A program made the translations under genes and the position numbers. A stretch of 64,000 bases of DNA from WLND01 sp040398845. GTDB taxonomy: Bacteria > Actinomycetota > Actinomycetes > S36-B12. The number at the start of each line of letters is the position of its first letter. The stretch's first letter is position 1. The stretch is from NCBI GenBank assembly GCA_040398845.1, contig JBBATH010000008.1, positions 100,016 to 164,015 on the forward strand, written 5' to 3'. Positions 25,941 through 34,207 of this stretch are shown in pieces. Below the pieces are notes generated by a model that was given only the letters and a program-made list of their open reading frames with translations, searched no databases and had not been told where the DNA came from.

Positions 25941-26911
25941 CCTCGTTGGGTTCGGGCAATGAGGTCGACAATGCGTCTGAGATCCTCTGCATCGGCTACC
26001 TCCACGACAACCTTTCCCCGGGAGTTCGCGCGCGGTAGCCCCTCAACGTGCACCCGGGTGTCAAGCACTTCACCTAGCCGCCGTTGCACCTCATCAATGA
26101 GGTCGGCTACCGCATCGGCACGTTGCTTTGGTGCTCGAGCCTTGCGCTCACGCTTGTTCCCGTCGCCATCCCCAAGAAGGATCAATTCTTCGACGGAACG
26201 CACGCTCAGGCCTTCCGCCACGATCCGCTGCGCCAAAGCCTCCATGGCTTCGGGGGTGGCAAGTGACAGGAGCGCACGGGCATGCCCCGCACTCAGCACG
26301 CCAGCGGCTACTCGGCGTTGCACCGTTGGAGGGAGTCTCAAGAGACGCAGGGTGTTTGTCACCTGTGGGCGTGATCGTCCGATTCGACGAGCCAACTCTT
26401 CCTGTGTGCAACCGAAGTCAGCAAGGAGTTGCTCGTAGGCAGCGGCCTCCTCGAGTGCATTGAGGTTGGCTCGGTGCAGGTTCTCAAGCAGGGCGTCGCG
26501 CAGGAGATCGATGTCATCGGTATCGCGAATAATTGCCGGAATCTCCAGAAGACCCGCCAACTTGCTTGCCCGAAGTCGCCGTTCGCCGGCGATGAGTTCG
26601 TAGCCATCCGGTGACCGTCGAACCACCACGGGCTGCAGAAGCCCGATCTCCCTAATTGAGAAGACCAGTTCAGCGAGTGCCTCTTCATCGAAGACGGTGC
26701 GTGGTTGCCGCGGATTCGGTGCGATGAGACCGATCGGCAACTCTGCGTACACCGCGCCTATCGCCCCGGGTTCGCGCTCGGCACCCCCGACCTCTGCACC
26801 CCCAACCTCTGCCGCCGACGGCCCCGTGGGCACCTGCGGGGGTGCCTCCCGCGGGATAAGTGCGCCTAACCCTTTGCCAAGCCCCCGCTGTGGCGCCGTC
26901 GCCTTCGCCAT
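25937..26911 (-). CDS. parB: Chromosome partitioning protein ParB
   Basis: CTPase-clamp DNA-binding protein that loads at parS and spreads. Seen: N-terminal RGLGKGLGALIP (ParA-stimulating peptide), the box I-II region PNPRQPRTVFDEEALAELVFSIR with GYELIAGERRLRASKLAGL (CTP-binding GERR), ENLHRANLNALEEA, and the helix-turn-helix with TQEELARRIGRSRPQVTNTLRLL. The C-terminal dimerisation domain is present. The variable segment after residue 30 has a GGAEVGGAE repeat. 324 aa, GGAGGG ribosome site. Two parS sites lie nearby. Confidence 0.95.
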   Translation of the reverse strand: MAKATAPQRGLGKGLGALIPREAPPQVPTGPSAAEVGGAEVGGAEREPGAIGAVYAELPIGLIAPNPRQPRTVFDEEALAELVFSIREIGLLQPVVVRRSPDGYELIAGERRLRASKLAGLLEIPAIIRDTDDIDLLRDALLENLHRANLNALEEAAAYEQLLADFGCTQEELARRIGRSRPQVTNTLRLLRLPPTVQRRVAAGVLSAGHARALLSLATPEAMEALAQRIVAEGLSVRSVEELILLGDGDGNKRERKARAPKQRADAVADLIDEVQRRLGEVLDTRVHVEGLPRANSRGKVVVEVADAEDLRRIVDLIARTQRG

Positions 26912-26948
26912 GGTCGCTACCCTCCGTCCTAGTTGCGATCACGGATCG

Positions 26949-27758
26949 TCATGTCGTGACCTGCCCAAGTGGAACGATGGCCGCAAACTCGTCGCTTGCC
27001 TCGCGATATGTGAGCGCTCCAGGCGATGAACCGTCATAGGTCATGATCGTCTGGCCGAAGGATGGTGCCTCCGACACGCGCACCGCTCGGGGAATCACCG
27101 TATTGAGAACCCGGGTACCAAAATGCGTTCGAACCTCGTCAACAACCTGTGACGCCAAGCGGGTTCGACCGTCGTACATCGTCAACAGGATAGCGCTCAC
27201 TTCAAGCTTCGGGTTGAGGTGAGTTTTCACCATCTCGACCGTGCGGAGTAGCTGTGAGAGCCCCTCGAGGGCGTAGTACTCGCATTGAATAGGGAGGAGT
27301 AGTTCCCGAGCCGCCACCAAGCCGTTGAGGGTAAGGAGACCCAGTGACGGTGGGCAGTCCATGAGAATGAAATCAAGTTGCCGACCATGTGCGCGTTCGA
27401 AGTCAGCGACGTACGACTCGACTGCTCGACTCAACCGGTATTCACGAGCCACCTGAGAAACGAGTTCAATCTCAGCGCCCGCGAGGTCAATTGTTGCTGG
27501 CGCTCCCCATAGGCCCTCCACATCCGGGCACGGGCGGGCAATATCGCTCAGACTCAGTTCACCACTCAGCACCTCGTAGACGCCCTTGACCCCCTCGTGG
27601 TGGTCGATACCAAGGGCCGTCGACGCATTCCCTTGTGGGTCGAGGTCGATAACAAGGACGGTGTGCCCGCGCTGGGCCAAGGAGGCGGCAACGTTCACTG
27701 TCGTCGTCGTCTTGCCAACGCCACCCTTCTGGTTCGCGACACTCACGACGCGGGTCAT
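26949..27758 (-). CDS. parA: Chromosome partitioning ATPase ParA
   Basis: Walker-type ATPase that moves ParB-bound origins. Seen: VANQKGGVGKTTTTVNVAA (deviant Walker A with the signature Lys), IDLDPQGNASTALG, FILMDCPPSLGLLT (Walker B) and IQCEYYALEGLSQLL. From this ATG it is 269 aa; a TTG three codons upstream is possible but has no advantage. Cotranscribed with parB, 37 bases apart. A perfect parS site lies 33 bases before the start, so ParB may affect its expression. Confidence 0.94.
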   Translation of the reverse strand: MTRVVSVANQKGGVGKTTTTVNVAASLAQRGHTVLVIDLDPQGNASTALGIDHHEGVKGVYEVLSGELSLSDIARPCPDVEGLWGAPATIDLAGAEIELVSQVAREYRLSRAVESYVADFERAHGRQLDFILMDCPPSLGLLTLNGLVAARELLLPIQCEYYALEGLSQLLRTVEMVKTHLNPKLEVSAILLTMYDGRTRLASQVVDEVRTHFGTRVLNTVIPRAVRVSEAPSFGQTIMTYDGSSPGALTYREASDEFAAIVPLGQVTT

Positions 27759-27790
27759 TCGGGCCAACCCAGCCCCGCGGGGGTCATTGA

Positions 27791-27806
27791 TGTTTCACGT
27801 GAAACA
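27791..27806. promoter_or_regulatory. parS site (perfect)
   Basis: TGTTTCACGTGAAACA, the exact 16-bp palindrome of the universal bacterial parS. It sits between parA and rsmG, just upstream of parA, and about 3.4 kb from dnaA. It is a ParB loading site. Confidence 0.97.
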
Positions 27807-27921
27807 TCAATGCTCGTCTCGGTAGCCAACGATGTTGGCCACCCGAGACCGCTCGTTTGGGAGTGTGTGGCTATCAACTCTGCGGGTAGGTGGTCGGGGG
27901 AAGGTGACGGATGCACGTCGG

Positions 27922-28578
27922 TCATTGTGCCGTACCTCGGACCCCGGTGACGACCGTGGTCACAGGCTCCACAATCCCGGCGCCACACTGCATAACCTCC
28001 AGGTCGACAACATTGAGTGCCACAGCGGCATCTTGCGCTGCGACAACCTCATCCCGTGCGCCGGTGCCCTTCAGTGCAACAAGACGGCCACCGATTCGAA
28101 GTAATGGGACCGTCCAACCTAGTAATCGTTCAAGTGGTGCCACCGCACGCGCTGTCACGACATCAACGCCCTGCCAGTGTGGATCGGCGCAGCAGTCCTC
28201 AGCTCGCCCGCGAAGAATGAGCACACGATCGTCAAGGCCAAGGTAGGTGACCACTGACTGCAGAAATGTCGCCCGGCGAAGCAATGGCTCAACGAGTGTG
28301 ATCGACAGGTCTGGTCGGGTGATCGCCCACACCAACCCCGGTAGACCGGCACCCGACCCGACATCGGCAACCGTCGATCCATGGCCAACGAATGACTCTC
28401 CTGGACCGACGACAACGGCACAATTCAACAAATGTCGCGACCAGAGCCGGGGCACTTCACGCGGTCCGATGAGGCCCATCTCAACGCCATCGGTGCTCAA
28501 GATTGACGCGTAAGCATGCAACGGCTCTTCAAATGCAGTGAGCCATCCTGGTAGTTCACCGATGTCGGTATGTTTCAC
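27922..28578 (-). CDS. rsmG: 16S rRNA (guanine-527 N7) methyltransferase RsmG
   Basis: SAM-dependent methyltransferase acting on G527 of 16S rRNA (GidB). Seen: LWSRHLLNCAVV, SAM motif VADVGSGAGLPGLVWA, LVEPLLRRATFLQ and VTARAVAPLERLLGWTVPLL. Length 218 aa. The GTG chosen is the first possible start and lies inside the upstream parS palindrome, 16 bases after the jag stop; no ribosome site is seen, so translation may depend on coupling. Gene order parA-rsmG-jag-yidC is the classic one. Confidence 0.93.
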   Translation of the reverse strand: MKHTDIGELPGWLTAFEEPLHAYASILSTDGVEMGLIGPREVPRLWSRHLLNCAVVVGPGESFVGHGSTVADVGSGAGLPGLVWAITRPDLSITLVEPLLRRATFLQSVVTYLGLDDRVLILRGRAEDCCADPHWQGVDVVTARAVAPLERLLGWTVPLLRIGGRLVALKGTGARDEVVAAQDAAVALNVVDLEVMQCGAGIVEPVTTVVTGVRGTAQ

Positions 28579-28586
28579 GTGAAACG
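28571..28586. promoter_or_regulatory. parS site overlapping the rsmG start codon
   Basis: TGTTTCACGTGAAACG, 15 of 16 bases identical to the parS consensus. Its central CAC on the plus strand is the GTG start codon of rsmG on the minus strand. It lies 780 bases from the perfect parS and closer to the origin. Confidence 0.93.
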
Positions 28587-28594
28587 ACCGGGGT

Positions 28595-29131
28595 TCAGCT
28601 CACCCGAATAACGACACATCGGCGTGGCTCTTCACCCTCCGACTCACTCACGAGACCAGCCTGCGCCACAGCATCGTGCACGACCTTGCGCTCAAATGGC
28701 GTCATAGGTTCCATGGACACTGGCGCGGACGTGGCCTGAGCCTCCGCGATAGCGGACTTCGCTAATTCAGTCAGCGCCGCTCGCCGCGCAGCACGGAAGC
28801 CTGCTACGTCGAGCATGAGTCGTGAACGCTCGCCGGTCTCCCGAGTCGCCGCCAACCGGGTCAACTCCTGAAGAGCGTCCAGAACCTCGCCCTTCGTCCC
28901 GACTAGGTGGCCAAGGTCCCCTGGGCGCACCTCGACGACTGAGACCATCGCGCGGTTCCCCTCAACATCGATGTCGATGTCGCCGTCAAGGTCAGCAATA
29001 TCAAGAAGTCCTTCGAGGTAGTCGGCTGCTACGTCGCCTTCTCGCTCCAGGAGAGAACCGCCCTTGGCGGGGGTCTCAACCGGATCACTTGAGCCCACTT
29101 CAGTACCGGTCTGCACCTGATCGTCTGTCAT
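28595..29131 (-). CDS. jag: Jag/KhpB-type R3H RNA-binding protein
   Basis: RNA-binding protein with a KH-like domain (VVEVRPGDLGHLVGTKGEVLDALQEL, GTKG being the nucleic-acid loop, about residues 75-95) and a C-terminal R3H domain (FERKVVHDAVAQAGLVSESEGEEPRR). In other bacteria KhpB pairs with KhpA and influences cell elongation and division. Here it lacks the long N-terminal Jag domain, as usual in Actinobacteria. ATG chosen because GGGAGA lies six bases upstream; a GTG four codons earlier is possible. 178 aa, downstream of yidC. Confidence 0.9.
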   Translation of the reverse strand: MTDDQVQTGTEVGSSDPVETPAKGGSLLEREGDVAADYLEGLLDIADLDGDIDIDVEGNRAMVSVVEVRPGDLGHLVGTKGEVLDALQELTRLAATRETGERSRLMLDVAGFRAARRAALTELAKSAIAEAQATSAPVSMEPMTPFERKVVHDAVAQAGLVSESEGEEPRRCVVIRVS

Positions 29132-29157
29132 GTCTTCTCCCACGAGGATGTCGAGTG

Positions 29158-30111
29158 TTACGAAGTGCCCTTGCGCTTACTGCGCGGGGTCTTCTTCGGC
29201 TGCACTCTGGCTGGCGGTGCTTCGTCTATCGCTGCGGGCTCGGAACCCGAAGCTTGGTCTGAGGCGCTGCTAGCAGCCGCCTTGTTCTTCGCGCGCTGCA
29301 CCTTTCGAGCCTCACGGGCTTCGAACGCCGGGGTACCGGGCTGCGGATTGTTTCGGATGACCCAGAACTGCTGCCCCATCGACCACAGGTTCGTGGTGAA
29401 CCAGTAGATGAGAACACCGATCGGGAAGTTAATACCGCCGATCGCAAAGACAAGTGGGAACACGTACAGCAAGATCTTCTGCTGCCGCACGATGGGGTTG
29501 TCAGCAGCTGTGTTCTTCACGATCATCTGACGCTGGGTCAGGAATGTGGTCGTCGTCATCGCGATGATGAGGATAAAGGCGAGGATCTTTGTATTGAGCG
29601 GGGCGAACCCGTCCTTAAACACCTCGTCGGCACCCATGAATGTCCCGTACAACGGCGCGCCGAAGATCGATGCGTCATGTGCCTGAGCGAGAAGGCCTTC
29701 GTACTGACTCCACTTGAAGACACCCTCGGGGACGCTCATGGCGATCCCTTGCAGGACGCTGAAGAGTGCAAAAAAGATTGGTGCCTGAAGGAGAATCGGC
29801 AGACACGATGACAACGGGTTCGTGCCCGTTTCCTTGTACAACTTCATCATCTCTTGCGACTGCTTTTCACGGTCACCCGCGTACTTCTTTTGGATCTCCT
29901 TCATCTGTGGCTGGATCAACTGCAGGTTCCGCTGCGATTTGATCTGCTTGACGAAGAGTGGGATAAGCACGATTCGAATGACGATGACGAGGCCAACGAT
30001 CGACAGCGCCCACGTCCAGCCGCTCGCAGGGTCCATGAACGTGCTCAGCAGTTGGTGGAACTGGACGAGGATCCAGCTCACACCGGTGCGGAGCCAATCG
30101 AGAATGAACAT
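29158..30111 (-). CDS. yidC: Membrane protein insertase YidC (Oxa1 family)
   Basis: Inserts membrane proteins, alone or with SecYEG. Seen: the actinobacterial short form of 317 aa without the big periplasmic domain; hydrophobic core helices with WTWALSIVGLVIVIRIVLIPLFVKQIKSQRNLQ (broken across residues 33-65), NPLSSCLPILLQAPIFFALFSVLQ and PLVFAIGGINFPIGVLIYWFTTNLW. The C-terminal tail is basic and Ala/Lys-rich, a ribosome-contact feature. AGGGAA ribosome site. Part of the rpmH-rnpA-yidD-yidC-jag operon. Confidence 0.95.
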   Translation of the reverse strand: MFILDWLRTGVSWILVQFHQLLSTFMDPASGWTWALSIVGLVIVIRIVLIPLFVKQIKSQRNLQLIQPQMKEIQKKYAGDREKQSQEMMKLYKETGTNPLSSCLPILLQAPIFFALFSVLQGIAMSVPEGVFKWSQYEGLLAQAHDASIFGAPLYGTFMGADEVFKDGFAPLNTKILAFILIIAMTTTTFLTQRQMIVKNTAADNPIVRQQKILLYVFPLVFAIGGINFPIGVLIYWFTTNLWSMGQQFWVIRNNPQPGTPAFEAREARKVQRAKNKAAASSASDQASGSEPAAIDEAPPARVQPKKTPRSKRKGTS

Positions 30112-30131
30112 GAGTTCCCTTGCGAGTCGTG

Positions 30132-30470
30132 TCAGATCAGGTGTCGTGCGCGAGGACTGCCGTCTGGAAGTATGCCGGGTCGCCAGTTTCGTCCTGATGG
30201 TACGGGGTCAAGACCCCCAGCATTCCACGGATTGCAGCGAAGAAGGCGCCAGATGGTTAAGGCCACCCCCTTGATGGCCCCGTGTTGCTTGATGGACCTC
30301 AATCCGTATTCAGAGCAACTCGGATAAAAGCGGCAACTTGGCATGAGAAGTTTCGACAGGGTGAGTTGGTAGCCCTTGATAACGATGATGAGCAGCCACT
30401 TCAATAGCCAGCCAAGGGAGTGCTCCCACAACCAGTTCATCCTGGCGAGAACGGTCCGTAAAGTGCTCAT
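30132..30470 (-). CDS. yidD: Membrane protein insertion efficiency factor YidD
   Basis: Small membrane-associated protein that assists YidC. Seen: LIIVIKGYQLTLSKLLMPSCRFYPSCSEYGLRSIKQHG, the family hallmark with its three Cys, in residues 27-65, then GVALTIWRLLRCNPWNAGGLDPVP. The ATG overlaps the rnpA stop (ATGA). The N-terminal 25 residues with a short amphipathic helix are slightly longer than usual, so a later Met (MNWLWEH) may be the true start. Confidence 0.93.
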   Translation of the reverse strand: MSTLRTVLARMNWLWEHSLGWLLKWLLIIVIKGYQLTLSKLLMPSCRFYPSCSEYGLRSIKQHGAIKGVALTIWRLLRCNPWNAGGLDPVPSGRNWRPGILPDGSPRARHLI

Positions 30471-30820
30471 CGAAGAAACTTCGAGGCGGCACTCATGAGC
30501 GCTGATTCCAGTTCCCGGCCTAAAGCCGCGCTCGAAGCAAAGGCCGCCCCCGGGAGTGCCCGCACCACTATCGTGCTCCCAGTCGGCACCAATCCGAGCC
30601 GACCCCGCATCTGCGCCCTGAGGCGACGCGACACCTTATGCCGGACCACCGACCCGCCCACTCCCTTGCCCACTATCAATCCCATCCGGGTGAGCGAGGC
30701 AGAACCACTGCGAGGGAGCGCGACGTGCACGACAAGCAGTGACCGCGCCGCACGAACCCCGCGGCGCGTGGTGTCGGGAAAATCGGAGGACCTACGAAGC
30801 CGGTTGCCACGTCGAAGCAT
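30467..30820 (-). CDS. rnpA: Ribonuclease P protein component
   Basis: Protein subunit of RNase P, which matures tRNA 5' ends. Seen: the start LRRGNRLRRSSDF, a basic middle, and VGKGVGGSVVRHKVSRRLRAQMR, matching the RNR motif (VRHKVSRRLR here in place of RNRxKR). Length 117 aa is normal. It lies 15 bases after rpmH and overlaps yidD. The VVRHKVSRRLR variant is common in Actinobacteria. Confidence 0.94.
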   Translation of the reverse strand: MLRRGNRLRRSSDFPDTTRRGVRAARSLLVVHVALPRSGSASLTRMGLIVGKGVGGSVVRHKVSRRLRAQMRGRLGLVPTGSTIVVRALPGAAFASSAALGRELESALMSAASKFLR

Positions 30821-30835
30821 GACTTTCGGTCGAAC

Positions 30836-30970
30836 TTAGGCCGAGATGCGCGTGCGACCCTTGGCTCGGCGACCAGCGAGGATCGCGCGGCCAGCGCGCG
30901 TGCGCATCCGCAGCCGAAAACCGTGCGTCTTCGCCCGACGGCGGTTGTTGGGCTGGAAGGTGCGCTTCAT
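30836..30970 (-). CDS. rpmH: 50S ribosomal protein L34
   Basis: Ribosomal protein of 44 aa, strongly basic: it starts MKRTFQPNNRRRAKTHGFRL and continues RMRTRAGRAILAGRRAKGRTRISA. This is the full L34 pattern. First gene of the minus-strand operon leading to rnpA, yidD, yidC and jag. Confidence 0.97.
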   Translation of the reverse strand: MKRTFQPNNRRRAKTHGFRLRMRTRAGRAILAGRRAKGRTRISA

Positions 30971-31130
30971 GGTCTGGCTCCTGGGCGAACAGTTGGGGAA
31001 ATCTGATAACCCACTGAGCCTAGGCAGGAACCGAACACCTCGTCAAACTGGCCGCCGTCATCACCATCGTCCGTGCACGTACTTGTCGGACTTGCGTGCC
31101 ATCACTAGGTTTGGCTCTGTCTCAACAGGG

Positions 31131-31150
31131 CAATCCACACCTGTGGACAA
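31131..31150. promoter_or_regulatory. Inverted pair of DnaA boxes upstream of dnaA
   Basis: CAATCCACA (31131-31139) and TGTGGACAA (31142-31150, a perfect TTGTCCACA on the minus strand) face each other with two bases between. They lie 40 bases before the dnaA start in the 219-base rpmH-dnaA gap, where they would allow DnaA to repress its own gene. No other clear motif was seen in the gap. Confidence 0.65.
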
Positions 31151-31189
31151 CGTGGTGGAAAGTTCGAGCGACAAGAAGAGGGGGCGAGC

Positions 31190-32635
31190 ATGGACGACCC
31201 ATCAGATCTGAGCATCGTGTGGGCACAGGCTCTGTCCACGCTCGCAGATGGAGCGCTCACACCCCAGCAGCGCGCGTTCGTCGCACTCACCAGACCACTT
31301 GGCCTAGTTGAGGACACCGCACTTATCGCCGCTCCCAATGAATTCACCAAGGATGTCCTTGAAACTCGGCTACGTCCCTTCGTCGTGAGTGCCCTGTCTG
31401 CCACGCTCGGCCGGGAGATTCGGTTGGCTGTCACCGTCGATCCCTCAATTGCTCCATCCCTCGATGAGGCGACCACCGACGCGGTTGCCGATGCAACGTA
31501 CGCAGGCGATGGGTCGAACGCCACACCTGTGCCAGTTGTCACTCGGGCCGACGACGGCCCTCGTCCTGGTACCGGATCGCCGACAACAAGGCCACAGGAT
31601 GGCCGGCTTAACGCCAAGTACACCTTTGATACCTTCGTCATCGGGTCAAGTAACCGCTTTGCGCACGCAGCAGCCGTCGCAGTTGCTGAGCGACCCGCCG
31701 CGGCCTACAACCCCCTGTTCATCTATGGCGGATCCGGACTCGGTAAGACTCACCTCCTCCACGCGATCGGTCATTACACCCGAACCCTTTATAACGGCAC
31801 CCGTGTTCGGTACGTGAGCTCTGAGGAGTTCACGAACGAGTTCATCAACAGCATTCGTGACGATAAGGCCGCTGCCTTCCAGCGTCGCTACCGTGATGTC
31901 GACGTCCTCATCGTCGACGACATTCAGTTCCTCAGTGGCAAGGTCCAGACCCAGGAAGAGTTCTTCCACACCTTCAACACCCTCCACAATGCCGATAAGC
32001 AAATCGTGGTGACCTCCGACCAACCACCGAAGCAGTTACCCGATTTCGAGGACCGTATGCGTTCTCGATTCGAGTGGGGCCTCATGACCGATGTTCAACC
32101 GCCGGATCTTGAAACACGGATCGCCATCCTGCGCCAGAAGACCGTCCAGGAGCGCCTTGACGCTCCGGCTGAGGTACTCGAGTTCATCGCCTCCAAGATA
32201 TCGAGCAACATCCGTGAACTAGAGGGTGCGTTAATCCGCGTTACTGCATTCGCCTCCCTGAATCGCCAACCCGTCGACCTCGCGATCACTGAGATCGTTC
32301 TCAAGGATCTCTTTCCTTCAGAAACCGGCCCGGAGATCACAGCCGCCCAGATCATGGCTGCTACCGCCTCATACTTCGGTGTCACCATTGATGACCTTTG
32401 TGGAGCGAGTCGCTCTAGGGTTCTCGTCACAGCCAGACAGATCGCCATGTACCTGTGTCGGGAACTCACCGATCTATCTCTTCCGAAAATCGGGCAGGCA
32501 TTCGGCGGCCGGGATCACACGACCGTGATGCACGCTGACCGGAAGATTCGCCAATTAATGGCTGAGCGCCGAAGCCTGTTCAACCAGGTCACAGACCTCA
32601 CCGGCCGCATCAAATCTCAACCGCGGACGATGTAA
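31190..32635 (+). CDS. dnaA: Chromosomal replication initiator DnaA
   Basis: AAA+ initiator that binds DnaA boxes and melts oriC. Seen: N-terminal domain I, a short acidic linker, TFDTFVIGSSNRFAHAAAVAVAE, Walker A GGSGLGKTHLLHAIG, Walker B VLIVDDIQFLSGK, sensor 2 SNIRELEGALIRV and the domain IV DNA-binding signature GGRDHTTVMHADRKI. Length 481 aa is normal. The ATG has a purine-rich GAGGGGGCGA upstream. First gene of the rightward arm. Confidence 0.97.
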   Translation: MDDPSDLSIVWAQALSTLADGALTPQQRAFVALTRPLGLVEDTALIAAPNEFTKDVLETRLRPFVVSALSATLGREIRLAVTVDPSIAPSLDEATTDAVADATYAGDGSNATPVPVVTRADDGPRPGTGSPTTRPQDGRLNAKYTFDTFVIGSSNRFAHAAAVAVAERPAAAYNPLFIYGGSGLGKTHLLHAIGHYTRTLYNGTRVRYVSSEEFTNEFINSIRDDKAAAFQRRYRDVDVLIVDDIQFLSGKVQTQEEFFHTFNTLHNADKQIVVTSDQPPKQLPDFEDRMRSRFEWGLMTDVQPPDLETRIAILRQKTVQERLDAPAEVLEFIASKISSNIRELEGALIRVTAFASLNRQPVDLAITEIVLKDLFPSETGPEITAAQIMAATASYFGVTIDDLCGASRSRVLVTARQIAMYLCRELTDLSLPKIGQAFGGRDHTTVMHADRKIRQLMAERRSLFNQVTDLTGRIKSQPRTM

Positions 32636-33072
32636 CGCTCCCTCTTTCACAACCACAACAGACGGCTCACATTTCCCAACCGTCCCCATGTTCCCCACAG
32701 CTGTGGATAACTCCTGCGGATACCCCGACCCGTCTCGTTCCTGTGGATCATTCGGGACCCGGACACTTCTTATTCATCCCGGCCCAGCATTACTCCACAC
32801 CCACCCACACAAATCCCAACTCTGTCCACAGCTAGACATCGATCCGACACGCTGCTTCACCACGTGAATCCCCCTTCTTCCACACTTTCCACAGCCCCTA
32901 TGACTACTACTACACCTTTACCTCTACGAATCGTCCAACCACCATCACGCCCCCCACTGTGGACTGCCGTCACCGGGAAGACTCTTTCCATGCCAGACTC
33001 ACCCCCTGTCCCCATGTTTTCGCACGCCCACGTACGAGACATACTCAGCTTGTTCCTTGGAAGGGTGGCACC
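32636..33072. other. oriC: oriC: dnaA-dnaN intergenic replication origin
   Basis: 437 bases without a gene, between dnaA and dnaN. DnaA-box-like 9-mers: TTCCCCACA 32691-32699 and the perfect TGTGGATAA 32702-32710 as an inverted pair; TGTGGATCA 32742-32750; CTGTCCACA 32822-32830; CTTTCCACA 32885-32893; TGTGGACTG 32958-32966. A DnaA-trio-like stretch lies at 32899-32913. Strong C bias on the plus strand. There is no long AT-rich block. The minus-strand left arm and plus-strand right arm diverge around this point, as expected for the origin. Confidence 0.93.
32885..32913. promoter_or_regulatory. Candidate DnaA-trio unwinding element
   Basis: Order: DnaA box CTTTCCACA (32885-32893), GC cluster GCCCC (32894-32898), then TATGACTACTACTAC (32899-32913). 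On the minus strand the last part reads TAGTAGTAG with the box on its 3' side, the polarity of the DnaA-trio described in Bacillus subtilis, where DnaA moves from box to single strand. Confidence 0.5.
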
Positions 33073-34203
33073 GTGAAGTTTCGAGTCGAGCGAGACGTGC
33101 TTGCCGATGCCGTGGCGTGGGCTGCTCGCACCCTTCCGTCGCGTCCGTCGCTCCCTGTGCTGGCAGGCCTCGTTCTCAGTGTGAGTGATGCGGTTCTTAC
33201 CCTCAGCAGTTTTGACTACGAGGTTTCTGCTCGAGTCGAGGTCGCCTGCGATGTTGATGATCCAGGGGTCGCCCTCGTCTCCGGCAGGCTTCTGTCAGAT
33301 ATCGCCCGTTCCCTTCCAGCCCAGCCAGTCACGCTGAGCCTTGAGGGAACGCGGGTTATCATCACGTGCGGACGGTCATCGTTCACCCTCCCCACGCTCC
33401 CGGTTGAGGATTACCCACAGCTTCCGGCCATGCCTCTAGGGTCTGGGGAGATCAAGGGCTCGCTCTTTGCAACGGCGGTTGGGCAGGTCGCCATCGCTGC
33501 GGGCAGGGATGACACCCTTCCAACACTCACTGGCATCCGCCTGGAAATTGAGGGCACCCGTCTGGTCTTGGCAGCCACTGACCGTTATCGCCTCGCCGTG
33601 CGCGAGTTTGATTGGAACCCGCTTTCGACTGGACTGACCGCTCACGCACTCATTCCGGCTCGGACCCTTGCCGACACCGCGAAGGCGCTCGCCTCCTCCG
33701 ATGTCATGAGCATCGCCCTTGCCCCGCCAGGAGCTGGGGAGGGTCTCATCGGATTTGAAGGTAACGGACGGCGAACAACAACGCGTCTTCTGGACGGCGA
33801 GTTCCCGAAGTACCGCACACTGCTTCCGAATGAGGCTGCATCGATTGCGCTCGTAGAGACGACGATGCTCGCCGAAGCTGTGAAGCGCGTGTCGCTCGTC
33901 GCCGAGCGCAATACCCCGGTACGCCTGAACTTCGACGGCTCCGAGGTTGTTTTGCGCGCTGGTGTGGGTGATGATGCGCAGGCAAATGAGGCGGTCGAGG
34001 CAACCGTCGATGGAGACGCGCTGGAAATCGCATTCAACCCGAACTACCTACTCGATGGCCTCGCTGCCATTGACTCTCCGATTGCCCGGTTCTCGTTCAC
34101 CCAAGCAACACGGCCCGCAGTGCTCACCGGCCTCGCTGACGTATCGGCCACGCCCAGTGATGAATACCGCTACCTGTTGATGCCGGTTCGCCTCACCGGC
34201 TGA
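33073..34203 (+). CDS. dnaN: DNA polymerase III beta sliding clamp
   Basis: Ring-shaped processivity clamp. Seen: MKFRVERDVLADAVAWAARTLPSRPSLPVLAG at the start (first residue written as Met; GTG codon), ATDRYRLAVREFDW in the middle, and the C-terminal YRYLLMPVRLTG with the conserved clamp end. From this GTG it is 376 aa, the normal length; a longer frame reaching into oriC is rejected. The stop is four bases before recF. Confidence 0.96.
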   Translation: MKFRVERDVLADAVAWAARTLPSRPSLPVLAGLVLSVSDAVLTLSSFDYEVSARVEVACDVDDPGVALVSGRLLSDIARSLPAQPVTLSLEGTRVIITCGRSSFTLPTLPVEDYPQLPAMPLGSGEIKGSLFATAVGQVAIAAGRDDTLPTLTGIRLEIEGTRLVLAATDRYRLAVREFDWNPLSTGLTAHALIPARTLADTAKALASSDVMSIALAPPGAGEGLIGFEGNGRRTTTRLLDGEFPKYRTLLPNEAASIALVETTMLAEAVKRVSLVAERNTPVRLNFDGSEVVLRAGVGDDAQANEAVEATVDGDALEIAFNPNYLLDGLAAIDSPIARFSFTQATRPAVLTGLADVSATPSDEYRYLLMPVRLTG

Positions 34204-34207
34204 TGGT

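Noticed and set aside
32959..33072. Extended dnaN start reaching into oriC
   Set aside because: The family start MKFRVERD begins at 33073; upstream residues read through a DnaA box and do not resemble DnaN.
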